Shown here in pieces: positions 1 through 5,544 of a DNA stretch of 6,671 nucleotides. The DNA lies in NCBI GenBank assembly GCA_900551265.1, contig URVL01000129.1, positions 1 to 6,671 of the forward strand, read 5' to 3'. The notes under the pieces are model-generated. The model was given only the letters and a program-made list of their open reading frames with translations, had not been told where the DNA came from and ran no database searches. Origin of the DNA: an uncultured Eubacteriales bacterium. GTDB taxonomy: Bacteria > Bacillota > Clostridia > Oscillospirales > QAMX01. Position numbers and translations under genes: made by a program. The number at the start of each line of letters is the position of its first letter. The first letter of the stretch is position 1.

Positions 1-1
1 T

Positions 2-631
2 AAGGCGCACGAGGAGGAACTTCTGCCATACCTCTCTGTAATCCGCGATGAGTTAAACGTCAAGGAAATTGTCTTTGTCAAAGATACTTCTCTGCTCGAG
101 GATGGCTACCTGCAGCTTAATTTTAAGGTTGCGGGCCGTACGCTGAAAGGCGATCTACAAAAAGTCAAAGCATTGCTTGATCACCTCTCGGGTCAAGAGA
201 TGGCTGCTGCAACTGCACAGTGTAAAGCAGGCGAGGCCGTGACGATTCCGGGATATGAGACGCCGATCGCCGCAGATCAGTTTAACCTGTTATCTAAAAC
301 CAAGCCGCACATTGCCGCACATATGACTGATGACGTTGAAGACCTCGTTGCCCTTGACGCGACGATTACTGATTCATTGCGTGCTGAAGGTTTCTATCGT
401 GATCTTCTGCGCAATTGCCAGGTTCTGCGCCGGGAGGCGGGTTTCCGGGTTGACGACCATGTTCGTATCGCCATAGATACCAACTCGGCAGAACTTGCCG
501 GCGTGGTGAACGCTTACCGCGCGGATATTGAGCGCGAAGCACTCGCCGATCTGTGCGAGTCCGACGAATATGTCATGGAGAAAACCGTTGAGATCGGCGA
601 CGATACCGCAACGCTGAAGATCGCAAAGTAA
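2..631 (+). CDS. ileS: Isoleucyl-tRNA synthetase, C-terminal part (5' end outside window)
   Basis: The reading frame is open from base 2 to the TAA at 629-631, followed directly by a second TAA, and gives the last 209 residues. IleS charges tRNA-Ile with isoleucine in the cytoplasm. What is visible is the region after the catalytic core. It holds the stretch DELNVKEIVFVKD and, later, VALDATITDSLRAEGFYRDLLRN followed by a QVLRREAGF-type segment. These are typical of the C-terminal anticodon-binding region and trailing DUF5915-like domain of the long IleS type found in many Clostridia. The HIGH and KMSKS motifs would lie upstream of the window, so the catalytic part cannot be checked. The gene faces the nudC operon tail-to-tail and ends at its own terminator. 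An internal TTG at 173 is not a real start. A related class I synthetase such as ValS is less likely because of the DUF5915-type tail. Confidence 0.9.
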   Translation, partial: KAHEEELLPYLSVIRDELNVKEIVFVKDTSLLEDGYLQLNFKVAGRTLKGDLQKVKALLDHLSGQEMAAATAQCKAGEAVTIPGYETPIAADQFNLLSKTKPHIAAHMTDDVEDLVALDATITDSLRAEGFYRDLLRNCQVLRREAGFRVDDHVRIAIDTNSAELAGVVNAYRADIEREALADLCESDEYVMEKTVEIGDDTATLKIAK

Positions 632-647
632 TAAAGCTCTTTAATTG

Positions 648-691
648 AAACCAGTCCAAAAGCATATGCTTTTGGACTGGTTTGTTTTATT
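648..691 (+). terminator. Rho-independent terminator of ileS
   Basis: Bases 648-683 form a perfect 36-base palindrome (18-bp arms, core CCAGTCCAAAAGCAT and its complement). It is followed by TTTGTTTTATT. It begins 16 bases after the first ileS stop codon. Because the palindrome has no spacer, the RNA loop must be made by unpairing the central CATATG bases. Confidence 0.9.
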
Positions 692-703
692 GTATGCTTG
701 AAT

Positions 704-750
704 GGCAAAAATCTCCCGGGCAAAACAATACCGGTTTTGCCCGGGAGATT
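704..750 (-). terminator. Rho-independent terminator of the VOC-nudC operon
   Basis: Perfect 17-bp arms at 710-726 and 734-750 (containing TCTCCCGGGCAAAAC and its complement) enclose a 7-base loop. On the minus strand the hairpin runs into five T residues (707-711). The hairpin starts only 3 bases after the nudC stop codon. There is no T-tract on the plus-strand side, so this terminator works for minus-strand transcripts, back to back with the ileS terminator. Confidence 0.9.
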
Positions 751-753
751 CCC

Positions 754-1578
754 TTACACCTCGCCTTTTCGGAAAGCGCCCATCATCTTTGCCGTCATAC
801 TGATATCGCCGCTACGGTCTTGTACCTCGGCACGCGGTACCCATAGCGCCTCAGAAAGCTCATTATGATCGACACGTATGGTTTCATCTCCATCAAGATC
901 CGCAAAAAAGCCAACCAAAAGCGACTGGGAATATCCCCACGGCTGATTATCGTAATACTGAATATTTTTCACACGAACGCCCGTTTCCTCCATAACCTCG
1001 CGCCGTACGGTATCCTCAAGCGTTTCTCCAATCTCGCAAAAGCCCGCAATTAATGCATAATCCGGTAAATTGCGGCCCGCATAGCGGGTCAAAAGAATTT
1101 TTTCTCCATTACGCACGCCAACAATAATCGCAACGGACATATCCGGGTAACGAATATTACCACACTCCGGGCAGAGCATCGCTCTCTCATCCGTCTTATG
1201 TACCATTTTACGGCCGCAAGCGCCACAGTATCTGTTGTGTCCATACCAGACGGCAAGGTGGTACGCCGTTACGCCGGCAAAGGCCATCCAAAGCGGTCGA
1301 ACCTCACGCAGCATACGGGTGTGGCAGTAGGAAAACAACGACGTCTCAGCAGGCGGATTTTTCAGGAGAAAAAAACCATGTCCGGAAATGGAGAAAAGAT
1401 ATTGTAACTTGTCCTGTGACAAATCCTGAAAATCTGAAATCATCGGAAGTTGTCCATTTTCCACATGATTTAGCAAAATTTCATTTTGCCGAAAAGCTAC
1501 GAGGTAGTCGGTAGGCTCCGGCTCACGCGGCGTATATTCGCAGTGATATTGCTCCGGTTCAATCTGATGCAGCATCAT
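754..1578 (-). CDS. nudC: NAD(+)/NADH diphosphatase NudC (Nudix hydrolase)
   Basis: This 274-residue protein matches the NudC family, which cleaves NADH/NAD+ to NMN(H) and AMP and, in Escherichia coli, removes the NAD cap from RNA 5' ends. A zinc ribbon is visible as C118-x2-C121 ... C136-x2-C139. A complete Nudix box (G-x5-E-x7-REVMEETGV) spans residues 179-201, with the metal-binding glutamates at 194, 197 and 198. A family signature just after it reads NQPWGYSQS (211-219), a variant of the classical SQPWPFPxS that distinguishes NADH pyrophosphatases. The N-terminal ~115 residues form the usual poorly conserved lobe. The ATG overlaps the stop of the upstream VOC gene as ATGA, which suggests translational coupling. 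A second ATG directly follows; a GAGG at 1583-1586 lies 4 bases from the first and 7 from the second, so the start is uncertain by one codon. Confidence 0.93.
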   Translation of the reverse strand: MMLHQIEPEQYHCEYTPREPEPTDYLVAFRQNEILLNHVENGQLPMISDFQDLSQDKLQYLFSISGHGFFLLKNPPAETSLFSYCHTRMLREVRPLWMAFAGVTAYHLAVWYGHNRYCGACGRKMVHKTDERAMLCPECGNIRYPDMSVAIIVGVRNGEKILLTRYAGRNLPDYALIAGFCEIGETLEDTVRREVMEETGVRVKNIQYYDNQPWGYSQSLLVGFFADLDGDETIRVDHNELSEALWVPRAEVQDRSGDISMTAKMMGAFRKGEV

Positions 1579-1988
1579 TTCGCCTCACCCAGTTCCTGAA
1601 AAAATTCAATACTCTCGCCGCACGGGCCATCACAAAACGCTACATAGGCACAAAAGGGTGGGCATGTCGGAAGCTCCCCTACACGCGGACCGGAAGTGAT
1701 GGAATATCCCGCTGCTTCCAAACGTGGAAGCAGCGCATCCAGGTCATCCGTCGCCAGTGCGATATGATGCAGTGCGCCGTATTCCTGCACGCCGTCATCA
1801 CGAAGTACAACTTCAAGAATGCAGTTCCCAGTATTGAGAAAGGCACCGCGGCGTCCGTCTACATCCCAGGCACGCACGGTTTCACACCCCAGCAAGTTGC
1901 GATAAAAGGCCAGTGTTTTGTCATACTGTTTTGACGTTGCAGGATGCAAGGCGACATGATGGACGCCGGTAATCCATTGCTTTGGCAT
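1575..1988 (-). CDS. VOC-superfamily (glyoxalase/bleomycin-resistance fold) protein
   Basis: This 137-residue protein has the two beta-alpha-beta-beta-beta modules of the vicinal oxygen chelate fold. The first opens with GVHHVALHPATSKQYDKTLAFYRNLLG-type sequence (residues 8-34), the second with ALHHIALATDDLDALLPRLEAAG (72-94). Likely metal ligands are H11, E59, H75 and E128, one in each usual place, so a metal-dependent activity is plausible. The substrate cannot be told: lactoylglutathione lyase-like, methylmalonyl-CoA epimerase-like and antibiotic-binding members share this outline. Unusually, four cysteines cluster near the C-terminus (C109, C113, C119, C123). The start is an ATG preceded by AAGGAG at 1997-2002 with 8 bases of spacing. 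It is the first gene of an operon with nudC and overlaps it by 4 bp. A dedicated promoter lies about 40 bases upstream. Confidence 0.85.
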   Translation of the reverse strand: MPKQWITGVHHVALHPATSKQYDKTLAFYRNLLGCETVRAWDVDGRRGAFLNTGNCILEVVLRDDGVQEYGALHHIALATDDLDALLPRLEAAGYSITSGPRVGELPTCPPFCAYVAFCDGPCGESIEFFQELGEAK

Positions 1989-2028
1989 AGCTGATTCTCC
2001 TTACGAATTTATTGTTTTATTTATCGTT

Positions 2029-2057
2029 ATTATAGCGCACCCCATAAAGATGCGCAA
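2029..2057 (-). promoter_or_regulatory. Sigma-A-type promoter for the VOC-nudC operon
   Basis: On the minus strand a perfect -10 box TATAAT (2034-2029) is preceded, with a 17-base spacer, by TTGCGC (2057-2052), which matches TTGACA at the first three positions and the fifth. The predicted start of transcription near 2022 leaves a leader of roughly 34 bases before the VOC ATG. The boxes are read directly; activity is inferred. Confidence 0.7.
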
Positions 2058-2095
2058 GAGTATTCAGCCTGATTCTCTCTTTGCAAAAGCGTGTA

Positions 2096-2135
2096 GAAAG
2101 CTCCCCATAAAACAATAAAGAACCGGGGAGTTTTT
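2096..2135. terminator. Hairpin between spoVM and the VOC-nudC promoter, probable terminator
   Basis: CTCCCC at 2101-2106 pairs with GGGGAG at 2125-2130 around an 18-base AT-rich loop. Read on the plus strand the stem can be extended through A-T and G-U pairs and runs into TTTTTC. Read on the minus strand it is followed by the weaker CTTTCT. The only identified transcript that would reach it is the minus-strand one through spoVM, so its likely use is to end that transcript. The better T-tract is, however, on the opposite strand, so the direction is left open. Confidence 0.5.
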
Positions 2136-2197
2136 CAACTTTCTGGTCCTTTATTATATAAAATTTCTTGTTCATAACCTTAAGTAAAGCCATTATT

Positions 2198-2269
2198 TTA
2201 TTTATTTCGGAAAATGAGTCTTAGTATCCCTCGCAAAAAGGCAGGTGACTTCCATATGATAATACGCAT
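2198..2269 (-). CDS. spoVM: Probable stage V sporulation protein M (SpoVM), 23 residues
   Basis: Reading from an ATG at 2269 gives a 23-residue peptide that begins MRIIIWKSPAFL and ends RLIFRNK. Placed beside Bacillus subtilis SpoVM (26 residues, recalled from memory, starting MKFYTIKLPKFLGG), it aligns with no gap. M1, K7, P9, F11, L12, G14, I15 and R17 are identical, with basic residue 2 conserved in kind. Proline 9 is the helix-kinking residue important for curvature sensing. SpoVM is an amphipathic helix that lies on the convex outer forespore membrane and recruits SpoIVA, the base of the spore coat. The start is fixed by AGGGGG at 2278-2283, 8 bases upstream; another in-frame ATG at 2275 would leave only 2 bases. 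It follows the small membrane gene by 23 bases. The link to rsgA-prkC-prpC matches the known spoVM neighbourhood in Bacillus. It is far below normal gene-calling length. Confidence 0.82.
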   Translation of the reverse strand: MRIIIWKSPAFLRGILRLIFRNK

Positions 2270-2277
2270 ATCCATGA

Positions 2278-2283
2278 CCCCCT
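2278..2283 (-). promoter_or_regulatory. Shine-Dalgarno sequence deciding the spoVM start
   Basis: AGGGGG on the minus strand lies 8 bases before the ATG at 2269 but only 2 before the in-frame ATG at 2275. This favours the downstream start and places proline at residue 9 as in the Bacillus protein. Confidence 0.75.
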
Positions 2284-2292
2284 ATCACCAAA

Positions 2293-2439
2293 TTAACCAC
2301 AAATCAACAAGATTCCTAAAACGATTACAATAATTGCAAGTATCGACGCAATAAGCCAAACCGGAAAGAGCAGCGCAGCTACTGCGCCGACGGCAAGCGC
2401 CAAAAGAATATATCCAAAAATTTTATAGCGTCTGCACAC
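2293..2439 (-). CDS. Small two-helix membrane protein, function unknown (48 residues)
   Basis: A GTG at 2439 opens a 48-codon frame ending in TAA at 2293. The product starts MCRRYKIFGY and then is almost wholly hydrophobic: a first helix at about residues 8-25 (ILLALAVGAVAALLF), a turn at P26, and a second helix at about 27-47 rich in Ile, Leu and Val. The basic CRRYK start suggests that both termini are on the cytoplasmic side. A perfect AGGAGG lies 8 bases before the GTG, and the frame, the ribosome site and the strong hydrophobic periodicity together argue that it is translated. I do not recognise a named family. It sits between the rsgA terminator and spoVM and is probably co-transcribed with spoVM, so a role at the forespore membrane or in sporulation is a guess from position only. 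Confidence 0.75.
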   Translation of the reverse strand: MCRRYKIFGYILLALAVGAVAALLFPVWLIASILAIIVIVLGILLICG

Positions 2440-2447
2440 AGCACCGA

Positions 2448-2453
2448 CCTCCT
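2448..2453 (-). promoter_or_regulatory. Shine-Dalgarno sequence of the 48-residue membrane gene
   Basis: A full AGGAGG on the minus strand sits 8 bases before the GTG at 2439. It starts only 6 bases after the T-tract of the upstream terminator, so no room exists between them for a separate promoter. Confidence 0.75.
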
Positions 2454-2459
2454 GAACCT

Positions 2460-2520
2460 AAAAACCGGACTACGCGCCCAAATGTGTCTACACAACATCA
2501 TAGCGCATAATCCGGTTTTT
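2460..2520 (-). terminator. Long hairpin terminator after rsgA
   Basis: Outer arms at 2460-2469 and 2511-2520 (AAAAACCGGA and its complement) are perfect. The stem continues inward through 2470-2477 with 2503-2510. In minus-strand RNA the two imperfect positions become G-U pairs, giving an unbroken 18-bp stem, whereas in plus-strand RNA they would be C-A mismatches. A small inner inverted repeat (TGTGT/ACACA, 2483-2494) caps it. The 3' arm ends in five T residues. It lies 20 bases after the rsgA stop codon and just before the small membrane gene. Confidence 0.85.
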
Positions 2521-2540
2521 GCTACTGTACCAGGTACGGC

Positions 2541-3437
2541 TTATTTTTTTAATTCCCACTCATGGATGTCTTTCATACTCTCGTAGAGCATCAAATAACT
2601 TGCATATCGGCTCTTCGGTATCTTTCCAGACTGAACAGCCTCAATTACCGCGCAGTCCGGTTCCTTCACATGCCGGCAGTTCGTATAGCGGCACTGCGGA
2701 ATATACTCTGCAAATTCCTGGAAAGCATGTGCCAAATCATCCTTTAACACAAGATCCATGCGCTCTACGTCAAACGATTGAAATCCCGGCGTATCCGCAA
2801 TATAAGCGCCCGTCGGCAGGCGGTAGAGCGCAACATAACGCGTTGTCTGGCGGCCACGGCCAATGCGCTCGCTAAGCGCACCGACCGCGGCCGACCAGGC
2901 AGGATCTATCCGGTTTAAAATGCTGGATTTCCCTACTCCGGAGTTTCCGGTCAGCACAAAGATTCCCTCTGTCATAACAGAGCGCAATTCTTCTATTCCC
3001 TCACCTGTTTCTGCGCTCATCGGTATCACACGAAAGCCTGCGCGCGCATACGTGTCGATCAGGTCGTCTCCACGCTTGATATCACACTTATTGACACAGA
3101 TCAGCATTCCTATTTTTTTGTGCCCCGCAATCGCGCTCACACGGTCAATCAGGAACGGCTGCGTAACGGGCGGCGCTTCGGATGCAATGACAACCAAAGT
3201 ATCAATGTTAGCTACGGCCGGACGTATCAGGCTGTTTTTTCTTTCACAAATTTCACGTATGACTGCCTCCCCTGCTTCCGGACGTAAAATACGTACCCGA
3301 TCGCCAACCATAGGTTTGACATCATCAAGGCGAAACTTACCGCGTGCACGGCAATCCACAAGTTCCCCCTCGCATTCCACCGTATACAGGCCGCCGACAC
3401 CGCGGACGATCAGTCCCTCATAAAGCGTATCAGTCAT
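2541..3437 (-). CDS. rsgA: Ribosome small subunit-dependent GTPase A (RsgA)
   Basis: RsgA (YjeQ/CpgA) is a circularly permuted GTPase that checks late 30S subunit assembly. In the 298-residue product an N-terminal OB-fold (about 1-75) is followed by the G motifs in permuted order: G4 NKCD at 116-119, G5-like SAETG near 141, the G1 P-loop GNSGVGKS at 164-171, a GRGRQTTR switch region near 193, and G3 DTPG at 215-218. The C-terminal zinc finger is C249, C254, H256 and C262. All expected residues are present and the length is normal. The ATG at 3437 overlaps the prkC stop by 8 bases. An upstream TTG at 3446 would add three residues; neither start has a strong ribosome site, so translational coupling to prkC is likely. 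In Bacillus subtilis the homologue CpgA is a target of PrkC and PrpC, which fits the order here. Confidence 0.95.
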   Translation of the reverse strand: MTDTLYEGLIVRGVGGLYTVECEGELVDCRARGKFRLDDVKPMVGDRVRILRPEAGEAVIREICERKNSLIRPAVANIDTLVVIASEAPPVTQPFLIDRVSAIAGHKKIGMLICVNKCDIKRGDDLIDTYARAGFRVIPMSAETGEGIEELRSVMTEGIFVLTGNSGVGKSSILNRIDPAWSAAVGALSERIGRGRQTTRYVALYRLPTGAYIADTPGFQSFDVERMDLVLKDDLAHAFQEFAEYIPQCRYTNCRHVKEPDCAVIEAVQSGKIPKSRYASYLMLYESMKDIHEWELKK

Positions 3438-5529
3438 ACACGACAATTCGCTCTTCTACAAGCGTACCATTGACATAGATGCTAACCATAGCAGAACCGC
3501 TTCCCTCCAGCGTGACAGGAACTGTCTCATATTCAGAAAGATACGTCTGCTCAAAGAGCACCTCGCCCATTGACATAATAACTACTATGGAGTAGTCCTC
3601 ATTCGTGTCAAGCGGCACCCATATCACTTCCGTACCCGTTGTTTCGCCATCTTCTCCATCTTCATTTCCGCCATCGTCAGGGACATCCGGGACGTCCGGC
3701 TCTACATACTCATATACATAAATATCGACAGCCGTTTTTTCTGCTACCTCCGTGTTTGGGCTGAGACTCTGGTCGTAAATACGTCCGTCATCCTCCAAGA
3801 CGTCCGTTTCTCTCGGAATCACGCTACCCAGCACCAGATTTTTGATTTCCAGCGCGCGTTCCGCTTCGCTCTCCGTCATATCAGTGAGATCCGGTACCGT
3901 CGTATACCTTTCCTCCGGTCCCAAGCTGATTACAAGCGTCACAATATCATTTTCCACCAGTTCAGAATACGGCTCCGGATCCATCCGGATCACATATCCC
4001 TCTGCCACCGTGTCAGAAACCTCATACTCCATTGATACCAACAAATCCATGGACTCCAGACGCAACCGCGCAGCGCGCGCTTCCACGTCGATCAAATCTA
4101 CCAGAGTAATTTTCCTCGGTCCCAGGCTCACCGTAACATAAATCTCCGTAGTTGCTTTAATTGTACGGCCTGCCGGCGGTTCCTGCGAAATAATTACGCC
4201 CTCCGCAATGGAATCAGAGTAGACGCTTTCGTCCTCCACAATATTGTACTCTGCATACTGAATACTGGAAAGTACCTCGGAATATTCCTTTCCCACCAGA
4301 TCCGGCGCGGTAATATCATCCGTTCCGGCCGTATTTTCCGCGCCAAAAATTGTTGAAATGATAAACGCCGCGCCGCCAAAAAAGATAGCAGCAGTCAAAA
4401 TGCCCGTTATCAGGAATACAAACACCGGCGTCCTGGCGCGAGGCCGAAAATCATCATAATCATCATCAAAATCAGAATAATCCCGATATTCTTTTCTCCG
4501 GTTTTCCTTCCGGGTCCGTACACGGCCGGAACTACGAGGTTCCACTTCCTGAACAGGCCGTCTTGCAGGCGTTCTGTTCTCCTGTACAGGATCGAAAAGC
4601 ACCGTTGCTTCTTCATCCGGCACAATCGGTTCCTCATCCTCCGGTTCTGGTTCCACTACATGCGGTACATGTTTTACCACGCCGTAATCAAACACAATGT
4701 TCGGATCATTTTTACACAGGTCAAGGTCGATCAACATTTCGGCCGCCGAAGCATAACGGTTTTCCGGTGCCGGGCTCATTGCCTTCATTGTAATTTCTTC
4801 CAGACCCGTTGGAATATCCGGCTTAATTTCAGACGGCAAGAGCGGGATCGAGTTAATATGCTGTAAAACAACCGCCACAGGCGTATCGCCCTCAAAGGGT
4901 AGCCGCCCTGTCAGCATTTCATACATCACAACGCCAAGCGAGTAAATATCTGAGCGGGCATCAATATTACTGCCACGCGCCTGCTCAGGCGAGACATAAT
5001 GCACAGAACCGAGCGCGTCGCCGGTCATAGTCTCCTGCTGGGCTTCCGTCATACGCGCAATGCCGAAGTCCGTAACCTTAAGACTGCCATCTCGCAAGAT
5101 AATAATGTTCTGTGGCTTAATATCCCGATGAATGATACCGCGTGAATGCGCATGCTCCAATGCTGAGGCAATCTGTGGGACAAAGTGCAGGGTCTCTGCC
5201 GCGCTTAACGGACCCTTACGCTCCATATACTCTTTGAGCGTCACACCCTCGACGAGCTCCATAACAATATATTCAATGTTATCAGAGCGGTTTACGTCAT
5301 AGACCGAGACAATATTCGGATGCGACAGCATGGCGACAGCCTGGCTCTCCATATGAAAGCGGCGGCGGAAATCAAGATCCCGGGCGAACTCATCTTTTAA
5401 TATTTTTACGGCAACAAAACGGTTTAATAACCGGTCTCTGGCACGATAAACTACGGCCATACCCCCCGTTCCGATAATTTCAAGAATTTCATACCGGTTA
5501 TCCAAAAGCTTCCCTAAATATCTATCCAA
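3430..5529 (-). CDS. prkC: PASTA-domain serine/threonine protein kinase PrkC (PknB/Stk1 type)
   Basis: This 699-residue membrane kinase senses cell-wall fragments or lipid II outside and phosphorylates cell-wall, division and translation proteins inside. The kinase domain covers about residues 8-270: glycine loop GTGGMAVVY at 20-28, lysine K42, helix-C glutamate E61, HRD at 134-136, DFG at 154-156, activation-loop threonines T167 and T169, and SPE at 180-182. A long charged linker (about 290-365, with a DDDYDDF patch) precedes one membrane helix at about 368-391. Three extracellular PASTA repeats follow (about 405-470, 471-537, 541-607). An acidic Asp/Glu/Gly/Pro linker and an extra domain of about 65 residues with alternating beta-type pattern complete it. 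The start is a TTG at 5529 with AAAGGGGG 7 bases upstream, giving MDRYLGKLLDNRYE, a usual N-terminus. A TTG at 5547 would add six residues but lacks such a site. Confidence 0.95.
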   Translation of the reverse strand: MDRYLGKLLDNRYEILEIIGTGGMAVVYRARDRLLNRFVAVKILKDEFARDLDFRRRFHMESQAVAMLSHPNIVSVYDVNRSDNIEYIVMELVEGVTLKEYMERKGPLSAAETLHFVPQIASALEHAHSRGIIHRDIKPQNIIILRDGSLKVTDFGIARMTEAQQETMTGDALGSVHYVSPEQARGSNIDARSDIYSLGVVMYEMLTGRLPFEGDTPVAVVLQHINSIPLLPSEIKPDIPTGLEEITMKAMSPAPENRYASAAEMLIDLDLCKNDPNIVFDYGVVKHVPHVVEPEPEDEEPIVPDEEATVLFDPVQENRTPARRPVQEVEPRSSGRVRTRKENRRKEYRDYSDFDDDYDDFRPRARTPVFVFLITGILTAAIFFGGAAFIISTIFGAENTAGTDDITAPDLVGKEYSEVLSSIQYAEYNIVEDESVYSDSIAEGVIISQEPPAGRTIKATTEIYVTVSLGPRKITLVDLIDVEARAARLRLESMDLLVSMEYEVSDTVAEGYVIRMDPEPYSELVENDIVTLVISLGPEERYTTVPDLTDMTESEAERALEIKNLVLGSVIPRETDVLEDDGRIYDQSLSPNTEVAEKTAVDIYVYEYVEPDVPDVPDDGGNEDGEDGETTGTEVIWVPLDTNEDYSIVVIMSMGEVLFEQTYLSEYETVPVTLEGSGSAMVSIYVNGTLVEERIVVYD

Positions 5530-5536
5530 AGTTTCG

Positions 5537-5544
5537 CCCCCTTT
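5537..5544 (-). promoter_or_regulatory. Shine-Dalgarno sequence deciding the prkC start
   Basis: AAAGGGGG on the minus strand lies 7 bases before the TTG at 5529 and overlaps the last base of the prpC stop codon. It supports TTG 5529 as the start rather than the TTG at 5547, which overlaps the prpC stop. Confidence 0.75.

Noticed and set aside
514..723. 69-codon minus-strand frame over the ileS end and its terminator
   Set aside because: It crosses the hairpin terminator and the synthetase C-terminus in antisense, and its sequence shows no family features.
2153..2158. Minus-strand TATAAT after spoVM, as a promoter
   Set aside because: No -35-like hexamer lies at 16-18 bases, and a transcript would run almost at once into the hairpin at 2096-2135. 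It probably reflects AT-rich sequence.
2270..2275. Upstream in-frame ATG as the spoVM start
   Set aside because: The Shine-Dalgarno sequence would be only 2 bases away. The downstream ATG at 2269 has 8 bases and puts proline at residue 9 as in known SpoVM.
2008..2540. Riboswitch, T-box or non-coding RNA in the rsgA-VOC gap
   Set aside because: No T-box, SAM or other known leader motif was seen. The two tiny genes, the two hairpins and one promoter account for most of the stretch.
2863..3423. 186-codon plus-strand open frame opposite rsgA
   Set aside because: It lies wholly antisense to a strongly supported GTPase gene, its product is a low-complexity Ser/Arg/Thr-rich mixture with no recognisable motif, and it has no good ribosome site.
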